Assembly (NCBI RefSeq): GCF_001183605.1
Contig: NZ_LFXJ01000005.1
Location: 930,001 to 994,000 of the forward strand
DNA: 64,000 nucleotides
Source of the DNA: Lysinibacillus xylanilyticus
GTDB taxonomy: Bacteria > Bacillota > Bacilli > Bacillales_A > Planococcaceae
Direction: 5' to 3'
Each line of letters begins with the position of its first letter. Positions within the stretch are counted from its first letter, which is position 1. The notes below the pieces were generated by a model. It saw only the letters and a list, made by a program, of their open reading frames with translations. It made no database searches and was not told the origin of the DNA. Made by a program: the position numbers and the translations under genes. Shown here piece after piece: positions 1-9,944 of the stretch.

Positions 1-1
1 T

Positions 2-538
2 CCGACTGAGATTGTCTTCGATTTAGATCCTCCTTCCGTTGAGCAATTTTCACTTGCTGTTACTGGAGCCCTTGATTTAAAGGGGATTATCGATTATTTT
101 AAGCTACAATCTTTTGTTAAAACGTCGGGAGGTAAGGGAATACAGCTATATATACCGTTGCCTGAAAATGCCTTTACTTATGAAGAGGTGCGAGTATTTA
201 CTGAATTTGTCTGTCGTTTTTTATGTGAGCAAAAACCGAAATTGTATACAATCGAGCGTTTAAAGAAGAATAGACATCAAAAATTATATTTAGATTATGT
301 GCAGCATGCAGAAGGCAAAACGATTATTGCTCCATTTTCAACTCGTGGCAACGAAAAGGGCTTAGTGGCAACACCATTACATTGGGAGGAGGTAAATGAG
401 CATTTAACACCAGACTTCTTTACTATTCCCGCTGTACTTGAGAGAATGAAAAAAGTGAGCAATCCATTTAAAAATTTCCGTCAAGTAGGGGAGAGCCAGG
501 ATTTTCAATCTGCTTTAGAGCGTTTAAAAGAGCAGTGA
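2..538 (+). CDS. ligD: LigD polymerase domain, C-terminal part
   Basis: This is the 3' part of an ATP-dependent DNA ligase D; the start lies before the window. The frame is open from base 2 and shows the primase/polymerase signature FDLDP near the start (two metal-binding Asp) and SGGKG about 20 residues later, as in LigD PolDom. In Bacillus-type LigD the ligase domain is N-terminal and the polymerase domain C-terminal, and a stop right after the polymerase domain fits that order. With Ku it performs non-homologous end joining, mainly in spores or stationary cells. A TTG at 158 is internal, not a start. Ku is presumably upstream, outside the window. Confidence 0.88.
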   Translation, partial: PTEIVFDLDPPSVEQFSLAVTGALDLKGIIDYFKLQSFVKTSGGKGIQLYIPLPENAFTYEEVRVFTEFVCRFLCEQKPKLYTIERLKKNRHQKLYLDYVQHAEGKTIIAPFSTRGNEKGLVATPLHWEEVNEHLTPDFFTIPAVLERMKKVSNPFKNFRQVGESQDFQSALERLKEQ

Positions 539-590
539 TGTGCCAGAAATTAAAATAGTAGCGGTTAGAAGTAAAACTTCGATAAAAGGC

Positions 591-622
591 AATAAGCATT
601 GGCTTCAATGTCGATGCTTATT
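591..622 (+). terminator. Hairpin after ligD
   Basis: AATAAGCAT and ATGCTTATT pair across a 14-nt loop, about 50 nt after the ligD stop. There is no clear T run, so termination is only probable. Confidence 0.4.
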
Positions 623-809
623 ATATTGCTGTAAAAATATCAAATTATATACCTTCGTTTTTCTGAGGTGTACAACATATGCATGTTTACTTCCTGTACT
701 CTGAATCAAAAATTAATGTTAAATTACTTATAAAGATCTCCTTATTATTTTTGTTCGTTTAATTGGTGATTTTTTAGCGAAGATTAATAAGAAAGGTGGG
801 ATAACGCTT

Positions 810-1250
810 ATGGTTTATCATGCAAAAACAGATATTATTTTAACAATAATTATGTTTTTAATGGTTTGGATATTTGGGGCTATATCACTGCTTCCGTTCA
901 CATCTTTATCAACTGTTATTATTATGTCAATGGCCTTTATTGTTTCAGTAGTTTTTGTATGGTGGTACGCAAATTCTATTAAGTTTGTTTTCTGTGATAA
1001 TTATCTTTTAGTTAAAGGTGGGCCATTCAAAAGTAAGATTCCGTATCAAAGTATAACAAGGGTTTCTCCAACGACAGATAAGTATACGGGTTATCTAATT
1101 TCATCATCTGATAAGGGTCTGGAAATATTTTATAGCACAGTAGCTAATGGTAGTATCAAAATTTTACCAAAAGATAAAATGCAGTTCATTTTAGAGTTAA
1201 AAAAACGATGTCCTAATGCACAAATTCCGCAAAATCAACAATTCGAGTAA
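810..1250 (+). CDS. Two-TM PH-like domain membrane protein
   Basis: This is a 146-residue protein with two adjacent membrane helices (about residues 8-30 and 34-53). A soluble beta-rich domain follows, with a KGGPFKSKIPYQSI segment typical of short bacterial PH-like domains (YyaB/DUF1200 type). A ribosome site (AAAGGTGGG) lies about 10 nt before the ATG. These proteins are membrane-attached and of unknown role. It stands alone between ligD and a convergent hydrolase gene. The family assignment comes from the overall pattern and is moderately secure. Confidence 0.6.
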   Translation: MVYHAKTDIILTIIMFLMVWIFGAISLLPFTSLSTVIIMSMAFIVSVVFVWWYANSIKFVFCDNYLLVKGGPFKSKIPYQSITRVSPTTDKYTGYLISSSDKGLEIFYSTVANGSIKILPKDKMQFILELKKRCPNAQIPQNQQFE

Positions 1251-1336
1251 TTGGTTAAATTTATTTTAACAGTAATCCCTTATTATAGGGAATGAGCAGG
1301 ATTTTCAATTTGTCTTGAATCATATAAATCATTAAA

Positions 1337-1365
1337 ATAGAGGGCACAATTACTACGCCCTCTCT
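1337..1365 (-). terminator. Terminator of MBL hydrolase gene
   Basis: The AGAGGGC/GCCCTCT stem directly follows the stop of the minus-strand hydrolase gene. Read on the minus strand it is followed by ATTTTAAT. Confidence 0.65.
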
Positions 1366-2286
1366 TTAATTGGTTAATAATGCTCTTAGTCGTTCTATAT
1401 TTTGTTGGTAAATCTCAGGTGAACTCCAATCTTTATAGATTTCTGGAATTTCGATATCCTCATTTTGGTTGCTCTTTTCTACAATGGAAGTTAATTCAGA
1501 TATATAATTGATTATTTTTGAGATATCTTCTTTTGTACCTGTTGGACCGTGTCCTGGTACGGCCACGTCGATATCTAGTCTTTCAACTTTTTTTAAAATA
1601 TTGCTCCATTTCACAGGATCAGACTCTTCAAAAAATGTTGGGTGACAATTCACAAATAATAAATCACCCATAAATATTACTTTTTCATCAGGAATATAAA
1701 GCATTGCATCACAATAGGAATGGCCTCCTCCTAACGTGAAGAGCTTTGCACTGCGTTTCGTTCCTTGTAAGGTTATTTCATTGTTAAACGTTTGGTTCGG
1801 TAATACTAATTCCAAAGTTGGTAATGATTCTTTTAATTCATTTAGAGAATTTATTTGGTATTGTATTGTGGGATCGTTAGTTTGATGTAGCTGTTCTTTT
1901 AAGGATTGAATATAGTCAATTAAACCTTGAATATCATTTTTTTGTTTACTGAATCTTGAGGGGTGAACGTCTCTAATTTTTGAGTATGTAATTTCGCTTG
2001 AAATAATAATGGTATCTTTAAATGTTTGATTGCCTCGAATATGGTCACCATGCCAATGACTGTTAACAACCCATGTAACAGTTTGATTTGTTATTTTTTC
2101 AGCAATGAACCTTAAGTCTTCAGATGCTTGTTGAGTGTTAAATGTATCAAAAACGATAACTTTATCACCTAAATCCACAAAACCTGCATTTGCTACAGCT
2201 CCGCCACCTTCTTTAGCGATTGCTGCATAAATACCTTTACCAATTTGTTCTAGCTTAAAGTGTTTACTACAAAATGCATTGTTCAA
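1366..2286 (-). CDS. MBL-fold metallo-hydrolase
   Basis: This is a 306-residue metallo-beta-lactamase-fold enzyme. The zinc motif HWHGDH is at residues 77-82, followed by GGGHS, a MGD loop and a PGHGP motif, giving the full set of metal ligands. No signal peptide is seen, so it is probably cytosolic. The family includes glyoxalase II-like thioesterases, lactonases and quinoprotein-relative-type hydrolases; the substrate cannot be told from sequence. It is transcribed alone, with a terminator at its 3' end. Confidence 0.8.
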   Translation of the reverse strand: MNNAFCSKHFKLEQIGKGIYAAIAKEGGGAVANAGFVDLGDKVIVFDTFNTQQASEDLRFIAEKITNQTVTWVVNSHWHGDHIRGNQTFKDTIIISSEITYSKIRDVHPSRFSKQKNDIQGLIDYIQSLKEQLHQTNDPTIQYQINSLNELKESLPTLELVLPNQTFNNEITLQGTKRSAKLFTLGGGHSYCDAMLYIPDEKVIFMGDLLFVNCHPTFFEESDPVKWSNILKKVERLDIDVAVPGHGPTGTKEDISKIINYISELTSIVEKSNQNEDIEIPEIYKDWSSPEIYQQNIERLRALLTN

Positions 2287-2605
2287 TTAACTCACCTCTT
2301 TTATATTTTATTTCCTTTATTTTCTATATTCTATAATGATTAAAACAATACCTCTAGATATAAACAAAGCAGTTCTGTTTTTTAAATAAAAAGGTTTAAA
2401 TGTACCTATGTGGATTTGAAATAAAGTCACGATGTTTGTAAGAAAGACCGATGCTTTATCTCTTCAATCAAAGAATTCAAAATGGTTTTGTTTTATTATT
2501 CTGTATAATAAGGATTTGTGAGCTGTTTTTAATTAAAGTTTATTCCAAAGCAACAATTAAATAACTCCTGTATTTAGGCATGGAATCTTCTTTTAAATGA
2601 AAATA
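2287..2605. other. Gene-free stretch
   Basis: AT-rich DNA upstream of the minus-strand hydrolase. It must hold that gene's promoter. I see no coding frame or clear repeat. Confidence 0.4.
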
Positions 2606-2689
2606 AACCATTAATCTGAAAAATATAGTATTAGACTCAGAAAATATAGCTGTAGACTGGGCAAATAAAGTACTAGACTGGCGATAGTG
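2606..2689. repeat. Four units of a 21-bp degenerate repeat
   Basis: Four consecutive 21-nt units begin at 2606, 2627, 2648 and 2669. The core is TATTAGACT/TGTAGACTGG followed by an A-rich half. The period matches that of the larger array at 54.65 kb, though the sequence differs. Confidence 0.55.
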
Positions 2690-2742
2690 TTAAACTATAC
2701 CAGCTAAAAGCTTGTCAACATTTCCGACAATACAATTAGAAA

Positions 2743-2895
2743 CCATATGAATTACTTGATGAGAATGAGATCGAGAGGACGATTTTGAAAAGTTTCGCCA
2801 GTTTGTTGACGCATGATATCGAAGAGTTTAACAAAACCAACAAACGTGTGGTACGTTTCATAAACATCGGATTCACAGAACGCTGGGATATCTGA
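2743..2895 (+). pseudogene. Possible gene remnant, unknown
   Basis: A frame open for about 50 codons ends in NIGFTERWDI and a TGA, with no ribosome site or start. Composition is more GC-rich than the flanks. I do not recognise the protein; it may be the end of a decayed gene. Confidence 0.2.
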
Positions 2896-3005
2896 TGCCT
2901 GTTCAGTATCACCAAGAAGCCCTTAAAAAGCCTGTCTGAAATTTACTGTTGACATCCTAATATGTATAATAAAGTAAAGTTAGGTATTTAAAAGGAGATG
3001 ACGAA

Positions 3006-3938
3006 TTGGTAACCAGTGTAGTCAGCAAAGAGATATTTAAATTAGAGCGTAGAAGATTTTTTAAGAAACCTATCATTTTTATCGCCTACAATGACGGTTT
3101 CTACTTTCAAAATCCAAGAGGTCGCGAAAAAGTAAACTTCGATAATATAATTAATATTTTCATTGCAGAGCCTTACAGATTATCCGAAAAAAGCTTTGTC
3201 ATATTATATAAAAGTGCCGATGGAGAAGAATGGAGATTAGATTTAACGAAATCTTTATTAGGCAGGGGTGTAGAAAAGCTTGAAAAATTGTTTGAACAAG
3301 AATGGAGGCCACTATTAAGCAATAAAGAAACAAGTGAGACAATTAAATGGTTTAATGCGGCGTATGCTATTTTTGCTGTAGCATCTTGGAGGGATTTAGG
3401 AATATTTGGTGGATTGGTTCCTACTGAAGAGACTAAAGAAGAACAATTATCTATTATCTCAGCAGACTGGGGAATTGATTCCAAAAAAGAGGCAGATGAA
3501 GTTATGGAATTATTATTTTCCGGCAAGACGAATGTACAGTACATAGAAGAATTAAAAAAATCCAAAGAAGTGGCAGACCCATTTAGATATGAATTGTGTC
3601 ATGTAATAAAAGAAAAAATGGGCGATAAAGGGGTTTTTGCTTGGGATTTAGTTAGACTTATACATGTAGCTGTCATATGCTATATTGCAGATATCTATAC
3701 GAAAGAAGAAGCATTGGATCTATGTTTACAAGCTGCAGAAGTACTGCAAAGTGTTTATTCGAGTTTTGATGAAATGGGGCAAAGCTACTTGCTTGGATAT
3801 AGTTTTTGGTCTAAAGAGGACTTGAATGGAAAAACGAATAATGCAAGAGAACGCAAAGATATTCATGAAATGTTATTAAAATTAGAAAACGGCCCTTATA
3901 GCTTAGACTTTCATCTTCCATTGAAAAAAGACTGGTAA
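3006..3938 (+). CDS. DUF1266 domain protein
   Basis: This is a 310-residue soluble protein. The C-terminal half (about 120-270) has the DUF1266 pattern, including AWDLVRLIHVA, then an acidic helix and GYSFW. The N-terminal 100 residues look like a beta-rich PH-like module (KPIIFIAYNDGFYF...), a common partner of this domain. The TTG start is supported by AAAGGAGATG 6 nt upstream. DUF1266 proteins are of unknown function and are often found near polymorphic toxin loci. It is a single gene here. Confidence 0.65.
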   Translation: MVTSVVSKEIFKLERRRFFKKPIIFIAYNDGFYFQNPRGREKVNFDNIINIFIAEPYRLSEKSFVILYKSADGEEWRLDLTKSLLGRGVEKLEKLFEQEWRPLLSNKETSETIKWFNAAYAIFAVASWRDLGIFGGLVPTEETKEEQLSIISADWGIDSKKEADEVMELLFSGKTNVQYIEELKKSKEVADPFRYELCHVIKEKMGDKGVFAWDLVRLIHVAVICYIADIYTKEEALDLCLQAAEVLQSVYSSFDEMGQSYLLGYSFWSKEDLNGKTNNARERKDIHEMLLKLENGPYSLDFHLPLKKDW

Positions 3939-4169
3939 TCTTGATAACAACAAAAATTGGCTATCCAGAAGTCAGTAAAAATGGTGTTCTGGGTAGCCCC
4001 TATTTTTAGAATGTAAAAAATAAGCACAATGGACAGCTTGCTCTAGTTTTGAATTATTAAAACTCGTGGTAAGCGAACCAAAAATAAACGCAAATGTAGT
4101 CCAGTGCTATATCGAGAAAAGATGGCTATATAGAGTGAATAGTTAACAGTTGAAAGGGAGGAGATTCAG

Positions 4170-4670
4170 ATGGATAAAGAAAAGCATGACATCACATTCC
4201 CAACAAAAGATGGTGTGTTCAATATGAGGGCGGGCGCAATAATTCTCCACGAAGATAAAGTGCTGATGGTTAAAAATAATCGTGACCCTTACTACTATTC
4301 AGTTGGAGGAAGAGTGAAATTACAGGAAACCTTGGAAGACGCCATCATTCGCGAATGCTTTGAAGAAACCAAAGTGCATTTTGAAGTAGATCGTTTAGTA
4401 TTTATTCATGAAAACTTTTTTCCTGTTCAAAGTGGTCCATTTGGAGAAACGCAATTTCATGAAATATCATTTTTTTATTTAATGAAATCAAATGAAGTTG
4501 AAGTTAAGTGCGAAAGTTACACCAGTGATGGTATTGAAGAAAGGTTAGAATGGTTATCTATTTCGAATCTTCAGGATATCATTCTATTCCCAGAATTCTT
4601 TAAATCAGAACTAACTTGCTTGCCTGCTGAAATCAAACATATCGTATCAGTTGAAGAAAAAAGAATATAA
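4170..4670 (+). CDS. Nudix hydrolase
   Basis: This is a 166-residue Nudix-family pyrophosphohydrolase. The Nudix box lies at residues 47-69, with the REcfEE metal-binding core intact. The usual Gly after EE-x is Lys (EETKV), a common variation. A ribosome site (GGGAGGAG) precedes the ATG. Nudix enzymes cleave nucleoside diphosphates linked to another group; the substrate is not predictable here. It converges with the MBL gene downstream. Confidence 0.82.
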   Translation: MDKEKHDITFPTKDGVFNMRAGAIILHEDKVLMVKNNRDPYYYSVGGRVKLQETLEDAIIRECFEETKVHFEVDRLVFIHENFFPVQSGPFGETQFHEISFFYLMKSNEVEVKCESYTSDGIEERLEWLSISNLQDIILFPEFFKSELTCLPAEIKHIVSVEEKRI

Positions 4671-4678
4671 AAGAAAAC

Positions 4679-4698
4679 AGAGAGGATTTCTCCTCTCT
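4679..4698. terminator. Hairpin between convergent genes
   Basis: AGAGAGGA and TCCTCTCT form an 8-bp stem with a short loop between the Nudix gene and the convergent MBL gene. There is no T tract on either side, so it is a weak call. Confidence 0.35.
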
Positions 4699-4730
4699 AG
4701 TTAAGTCTAAAGTATATCACTGCTGATGCT

Positions 4731-5687
4731 TTAATTTTTGGAATTCATTTTCTCTAAGTAATCCAGAATTCCCATTGCCGAAACAACAGTATCGAATGGG
4801 ATTGTTTGATAAACCGGATGATTCTCAGCGATGCCATTTTCCTGTAAATAGTTGTACAAAAGTGCCTTTAAGCGACCATCTAAAAATTGTACTTGTTCTT
4901 TAAAATCACTAGATACCGTTAACGCCTTTTTTCCTTCAGCTAAAAATAGCGGTGTCCAGTAGCGCACTTGTTTGTAAGCTTCGGCTGGATTTTTATATGC
5001 ACCGAAATGACCGAAATACAATTCTGTAGCATTTAACTTTTCATAAAGCTGGATAGATTGCTCCATTGTATCTGGGTCATACTGATTCGGTGAAGTAGAG
5101 GGAATGATTAAATCAATTGATTCGCCATCCATTTCTGGATAACGCACACCAGTTGTATCTCCAACAAACAATCCATTCGTTGCAGAATAAAGCATGGATA
5201 CATGATGCTTTGCATGACCTTCAGTATGATAAAACGTTAGCTGATGTTGACCTAAAGATAGCACTTCCCCATGTCCGATTTCTATAATGCGCTCTACATC
5301 GATAGGTAAAATCGGATCAAATAGACGATCGAACTCCGCCCCGTAAACACTCTTTGCACTTGCAATTAGACGACTAGGATCCACCATATGAGATACACCT
5401 CGTGGATGTACAACGAAGGTAGCATTTGGACAGCTTTGTAAAAACAAACCTGCACCCCCAGCGTGATCTAAATGGATATGCGTAACAATTACATATTGAA
5501 TATCCTCTAGAGAAATATGTAATTCATCTAAGCCTTCTACTATATACGGCATAGAAGGACTGGCAGAAGTCTCGATTAATGTAATTTTTTCATCGATAAG
5601 CAAATAAGAGCTTGTACGCTGTTCCCGATTTAAATCATGTGTATCAATACAATAAAAATTTGGCGCAAGTTGTTGGACTCTCCCCAT
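4731..5687 (-). CDS. MBL-fold metallo-hydrolase
   Basis: This is a 318-residue metallo-beta-lactamase-fold protein. It has THIHLDH at residues 69-75 (the HxHxDH zinc motif), an EGHAKHH histidine later, VGDTTGVRYPE, and a YFGHFG motif near the C-terminus. It is larger than minimal glyoxalase II and has a helical C-terminal extension. It shares the fold, not close sequence, with the 1366-2286 hydrolase. The start is ATG after a GGGGGAT-type site (minus strand). Substrate unknown. Confidence 0.8.
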   Translation of the reverse strand: MGRVQQLAPNFYCIDTHDLNREQRTSSYLLIDEKITLIETSASPSMPYIVEGLDELHISLEDIQYVIVTHIHLDHAGGAGLFLQSCPNATFVVHPRGVSHMVDPSRLIASAKSVYGAEFDRLFDPILPIDVERIIEIGHGEVLSLGQHQLTFYHTEGHAKHHVSMLYSATNGLFVGDTTGVRYPEMDGESIDLIIPSTSPNQYDPDTMEQSIQLYEKLNATELYFGHFGAYKNPAEAYKQVRYWTPLFLAEGKKALTVSSDFKEQVQFLDGRLKALLYNYLQENGIAENHPVYQTIPFDTVVSAMGILDYLEKMNSKN

Positions 5688-5823
5688 GTAAATATCCCCC
5701 TTTTATTCTGTTGAGTGTAAATTATTCTCTAATATGCAATTTTTATCTACAAAAAGCAGTAGTTATACTTTATAATAATAGAAAAATATACTGAATGTCC
5801 ATTCATTTTTTTGGGGGATACTT

Positions 5824-7311
5824 ATGGAGAAAAAGATTCGCTACGACACAAGAAAAGTTCATCGTGTTAATTTAACTATCATTTCAATTTTGGCAGTGCT
5901 AATTTGTGGACCGTTGATACTTTCGAAGGGCACTATGTTCTTATTCGTTGGACTTGCCGTAATTGCATTAGCGGTTTGTAATTATTTTTTACCTATTAAT
6001 ACATACGTTAAAGGCTTTATTTTTGGAATGATTCCTTCGAGTGTTGTCTTTACGTTATTTTTAGTCGATAGCTTTTCAATAACTAAACATTATATTTTAC
6101 TTTGTTCGGTAGCCATTATCGCTCTTTATTTTAAGAAAGAATTACTAGTATTTTTTGGCGTGCTAACAAACATCAGCTTCCTGATTCTTTATATTGCTAA
6201 GTCTGAATCATTATTAGGGCCGTCAAATAATATGATCGTTTTCATTACGCTTCTTGCGATCATGAATGGTGTTATTATTGCATTTTATTTAATCGCAAAA
6301 TGGGGCAATGAACTAATCGAGCATGCTGCGATTCAGCAAAATGAAGTGAAAGCGTCATTAAATCAGCTAGAGAATACGTTTCAGGAAATTGAAAAAAGTA
6401 GTCAAGCCTTGGATGAGCACGTTACACAATTCCAACAAACTATGCAGAGTATAACTGGAACGAGTAAACAAATTCTTTTAGCTACTGAGGATATTTCCGC
6501 AAGTATTCAGCAGGAGTCATCTAGTCTACAAATGATTCATGGCACGATGAAGGAATCAGTGCATTTTGTTACCGAAACATTCGCTATTTCAAAGGATACT
6601 GTTTCTAAATCCACTGATCTTCAGCAGGAGATTTTAGTTGGTTGGGAGAAAATGCAGGATGCGATGGTGCAAATGGGCGTGATGAATCAAGCGATGAGTT
6701 CTACAGCCGAAACGGTGAATGAGCTACAGACTAGCTTGAAAACTGTAGATAGCTTATTAAAGGGCATACAGCATATTGCAGAACAGACGAATCTACTGGC
6801 TCTTAATGCTGCAATAGAAGCGGCAAGAGCAGGGGAACATGGTAAAGGATTCGCCATCGTTGCAGATGAAGTGCGGAAATTAGCAGAAGAAAGTGCGGCG
6901 ATTACGGTAAGTATTTCGAATGTAACGAGAACATTGTTCGAAAAATCAACAGAAGCTCATCAACGCTCTGATGAAGGTGAAAAAGCGTTGCAACAGGGGG
7001 AAATGCTTTTACAAGACGTGAGCACCTTCTTCAATGTCATAAAAGATTCATTTGCGATGGCCAATGTAGATTTAACTAGAGGGATGAATGAGTTAAGTAG
7101 CGCCATTTCTCAGTTTGAAACTATCCAAGTACAGATTGAAAAACTAAATGACATGACTGAACAAAATGCAACTTCTACAGGAGAGATTGTACACTCAGTG
7201 GAGGACGAAAATAATATGTTAGAAATGATGACGAACACAACTAGTCGTATTCAGGAATTAAGCAATACATTAAAATCACTTGTTATGAAAAAGGAAAGAC
7301 AATCTTTTTAA
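5824..7311 (+). CDS. Methyl-accepting chemotaxis protein
   Basis: This is a 495-residue receptor. The N-terminal 160 residues form about six hydrophobic segments (roughly 17-37, 39-56, 62-80, 87-105, 110-127, 136-158) with no large extracellular sensor loop. A long cytoplasmic coiled coil follows, with the conserved hairpin tip [20 protein letters not shown] where CheA and CheW bind. There is no obvious HAMP domain. This layout suggests sensing within or near the membrane, such as energy state or a hydrophobic cue. It is monocistronic, with GGGGGATACTT before the ATG. Confidence 0.9.
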   Translation: MEKKIRYDTRKVHRVNLTIISILAVLICGPLILSKGTMFLFVGLAVIALAVCNYFLPINTYVKGFIFGMIPSSVVFTLFLVDSFSITKHYILLCSVAIIALYFKKELLVFFGVLTNISFLILYIAKSESLLGPSNNMIVFITLLAIMNGVIIAFYLIAKWGNELIEHAAIQQNEVKASLNQLENTFQEIEKSSQALDEHVTQFQQTMQSITGTSKQILLATEDISASIQQESSSLQMIHGTMKESVHFVTETFAISKDTVSKSTDLQQEILVGWEKMQDAMVQMGVMNQAMSSTAETVNELQTSLKTVDSLLKGIQHIAEQTNLLALNAAIEAARAGEHGKGFAIVADEVRKLAEESAAITVSISNVTRTLFEKSTEAHQRSDEGEKALQQGEMLLQDVSTFFNVIKDSFAMANVDLTRGMNELSSAISQFETIQVQIEKLNDMTEQNATSTGEIVHSVEDENNMLEMMTNTTSRIQELSNTLKSLVMKKERQSF

Positions 7312-7529
7312 AATAGTGTTTTGAAGAAAATATTAAAAACCTACTGATATTGTATTTGATAGGCTTATAATAGTGGATTTTTATAAAGAATTTGGGAGTG
7401 CTGTTTTTTATTGTGAAAGCCTACAAACAATATGAAAATGATTAATATTTCAGACGAAAGATTGATGTGAATGGGTTGTGCTTTTAATATACTATTTCAT
7501 AAATAATGATGAAATAGGAGAATATTGAC

Positions 7530-8006
7530 ATGATAAAAGGTTTATATGAAGCACATTTACCAGTAAGTAATTTAGAAAACTCGATTGTATTTTACAAAAA
7601 ATTAGGGTTAGAACTCGCCTATCAAAAAGGAAAAGTTGCTTTCTTTTGGATCGTTAAAGGAGAAAGCTGGTTAGGATTATGGGAAAGTGATAGTGTTCAT
7701 GTAAACTACCATCCATCTATCCGACATTTGGCATTTAAAATTGAAGAAGAAGATCTTGAGCATGTAAAAGAGTGGTTGTCTTCAATTGGCATTGAGGTTC
7801 GAACAGAATTCGGCCTTACTTCTGAACAACAACCTTTAGTACTATCAAATTATCCTCATGCACATGCTGCAATATACTTTTCAGACCCAGATGGTAATTC
7901 GTTGGAATTAATGTCACCATTGAGACTAGATGATGTTGAGAGTTTTAATGAGATGTCTCTTGAAGAGTGGAGAAAACGTTATTCCTTCTTGCCTAATAAT
8001 TCATAA
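7530..8006 (+). CDS. VOC (glyoxalase-like) family protein
   Basis: This is a 158-residue protein of the vicinal oxygen chelate superfamily. It has two beta-alpha-beta-beta-beta modules: the first begins MIKGLYEAHLPVSNLE, and the second ends with YFSDPDGNSLELMSP, which carries the usual metal-binding Glu. Relatives include glyoxalase I, fosfomycin thioltransferases and dioxygenases. No substrate can be assigned. The start follows ATAGGAG. A terminator lies just downstream. Confidence 0.8.
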   Translation: MIKGLYEAHLPVSNLENSIVFYKKLGLELAYQKGKVAFFWIVKGESWLGLWESDSVHVNYHPSIRHLAFKIEEEDLEHVKEWLSSIGIEVRTEFGLTSEQQPLVLSNYPHAHAAIYFSDPDGNSLELMSPLRLDDVESFNEMSLEEWRKRYSFLPNNS

Positions 8007-8026
8007 GTAAATATTTATAATACAGT

Positions 8027-8059
8027 AAAAGAGCCTTCACCAAAACGGTAAGGCTCTTT
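8027..8059 (+). terminator. Terminator after VOC gene
   Basis: AAGAGCCTTAC-like and GTAAGGCTCTT arms are followed by TCTTAATTTCC. It lies between convergent genes and may serve both. Confidence 0.7.
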
Positions 8060-8079
8060 CTTAATTTCCTTATAAATCA

Positions 8080-9333
8080 CTATTTCGTTGTTACATCTTT
8101 CATTGCATTACTGTCATGCTTATATTTAAAAGTTATTGCAAAAATGAATGCCAAAACGAGCGTATACGCCCCGAAAACCAACCAAATATATTGCCAATTC
8201 CTGACTCCGTCAACTGTAAAATAATCAACTACTTTTCCGCTAATTATAGCCCCCGCATAGGCGCCGACTCCATTGACCATTGTACTGAATAATCCTTGAG
8301 CACTGGCACGAATTCGGTGATCGACTTCTTTTTCTACAAAAATGGCCCCCGAAATATTGAAGAAATCAAAGGCACAACCGTAAACAATCATTGATAACAA
8401 CAATAGTAAAAATCCTCCGCCAATCGGACTTCCATATCCAAAGAAAACAAAACGTAATGTCCATCCTACCATACTAATTAGTATTACTTTTTTAATGCCA
8501 TATTTACGTAAAAAAAATGGAATGGTCAGAATAAAGAATACCTCTGAAATTTGTGACACTGATAATAAAATTGCTGGATATTTTACCGCAAAGCTATTTT
8601 TATAATCAGGATTCAACGCGAAGTCGTGTAAAAACGGATCTCCAAATGTATTGGTAATTTGAAGTGCAACACCCAATAGCATTGAAAAAATTAAAAACAA
8701 AGCCATTTTTTTATCTTTAAACATAACAAATGCATCAAGTCCCAAAAGACTTACTAACGACTTGTCCTTTATTGCCTTAGAAGTAGGGCAGGCAGGAAGA
8801 GTAATTGTGTAAAGTGCAAGTAACAACGAAGAGCCGCTAGCTATGAATAGCTGAATATTACTTAATTCAATTTTGGCAAGACTAATAATCCACATCGCTA
8901 GAATAAAACCAATTGTCCCATAGACACGAATAGGTGGGAAATCCTTTACAACATCAAATCCGTTGTCTTCTAGGTAAAAATAAGAAATTGTATTCGATAA
9001 AGCAAGTGTTGGCATATAAACGATTGAGTTAAATAACATTATCCAAAACATCATTGAAGGATCTGAAATTTCAGCAGCACTAAATAGGATAATTGCACCG
9101 AGGAAATGTAATATTCCATATAACACATTTGCTTTTACCCAACGGTCCGCAATAATGCCAATCAGACTTGGCATAATAATGGCTGCAAGACCGTTAGAAC
9201 TATAAACTATTCCAACTTGTGCGCCAGTAAAATTCAATGTATTGATCATATAAGAACCAAATGTAACAAGCCAAGATCCCCAAATAAAAAACTGAAGAAA
9301 AATCATAATTTTAAGCCGTAATTTTATATTCAT
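8080..9333 (-). CDS. Nucleoside:H+ symporter family permease
   Basis: This is a 417-residue, 12-helix transporter of the nucleoside:proton symporter branch of the MFS (NupG/XapB/YegT type). Signature stretches are FLQFFIWGSWLVTFG at the N-terminus, GIIADRW in the first loop, and PPIRVYGTIGFILAMW in the middle. It imports nucleosides by analogy. AGGAGG lies 6 nt before the ATG on the minus strand. It is transcribed alone; no nucleoside catabolic gene is beside it. Confidence 0.85.
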   Translation of the reverse strand: MNIKLRLKIMIFLQFFIWGSWLVTFGSYMINTLNFTGAQVGIVYSSNGLAAIIMPSLIGIIADRWVKANVLYGILHFLGAIILFSAAEISDPSMMFWIMLFNSIVYMPTLALSNTISYFYLEDNGFDVVKDFPPIRVYGTIGFILAMWIISLAKIELSNIQLFIASGSSLLLALYTITLPACPTSKAIKDKSLVSLLGLDAFVMFKDKKMALFLIFSMLLGVALQITNTFGDPFLHDFALNPDYKNSFAVKYPAILLSVSQISEVFFILTIPFFLRKYGIKKVILISMVGWTLRFVFFGYGSPIGGGFLLLLLSMIVYGCAFDFFNISGAIFVEKEVDHRIRASAQGLFSTMVNGVGAYAGAIISGKVVDYFTVDGVRNWQYIWLVFGAYTLVLAFIFAITFKYKHDSNAMKDVTTK

Positions 9334-9820
9334 TTTTTCCTCCTAGAGAAGGTGATGAGTTATTTTTACTTTTTTGAGTAAAAATAAATTAACAAGGATG
9401 CTATCCTATAATGTCTGTTTTAATGAGTTCATTATGCATTAATCGTTCTATAAAATTTTTTTAATAAGAACCATAATCGCTGCATTGGACTCAGAAATAT
9501 TGACATAACTAAAGCATTTGCTCCTAATGTCAGATTCATACGAAATTTAATTGGATTATCGTCATGGTGAAATTTGGGTTTTGGCTACATAGAAATGGTT
9601 ATTAGCATTTTTGAAATAAACTACCCTTATAAGAATAGATTTTTCAACATCATACATAGTTCATATCAATATAGAACATTAGCATTGATAACACTGAATT
9701 CTTACTATTAAAATGTGCGGTTTTACTTTAAGTTTTTTCATTGAATGCAACAAATTAAAATTAATAAATTTGTAAGGAATGGGTAAGAAAAAAGTGAAAA
9801 TCGTTTTGTACTATTTTAAA
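9334..9820. other. Gene-free stretch
   Basis: AT-rich intergenic DNA upstream of the symporter gene. A short frame with start ATGGGTAAGAAA at about 9780 stops after 14 codons, right where the inverted-repeat element begins. No other signal is clear. Confidence 0.35.
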
Positions 9821-9868
9821 TAGAGGCTGTTTTCGTAAACTTTGTTGTTTTGGTTAAATAGTATTATT

Positions 9869-9890
9869 CAACAATCGGGCCAGATTGTTG
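9869..9890. repeat. CAACAATC-GATTGTTG palindrome
   Basis: Eight-base perfect arms around GGGCCA. The same palindrome type recurs at 10359-10378. Confidence 0.7.
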
Positions 9891-9944
9891 AGGTGCTATA
9901 TGTAAAGTGAACTTACCAAAAATTATTCTTATGGAGGTTGTAGA

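Noticed and set aside
3173..3565. 130-codon antisense frame in the DUF1266 gene
   Set aside because: No ribosome site and no protein-like pattern; the plus strand encodes a recognisable domain.
5612..5794. 60-codon plus-strand ORF at the start of the MBL gene
   Set aside because: Overlaps the start and promoter region of the minus-strand gene and lacks a ribosome site.
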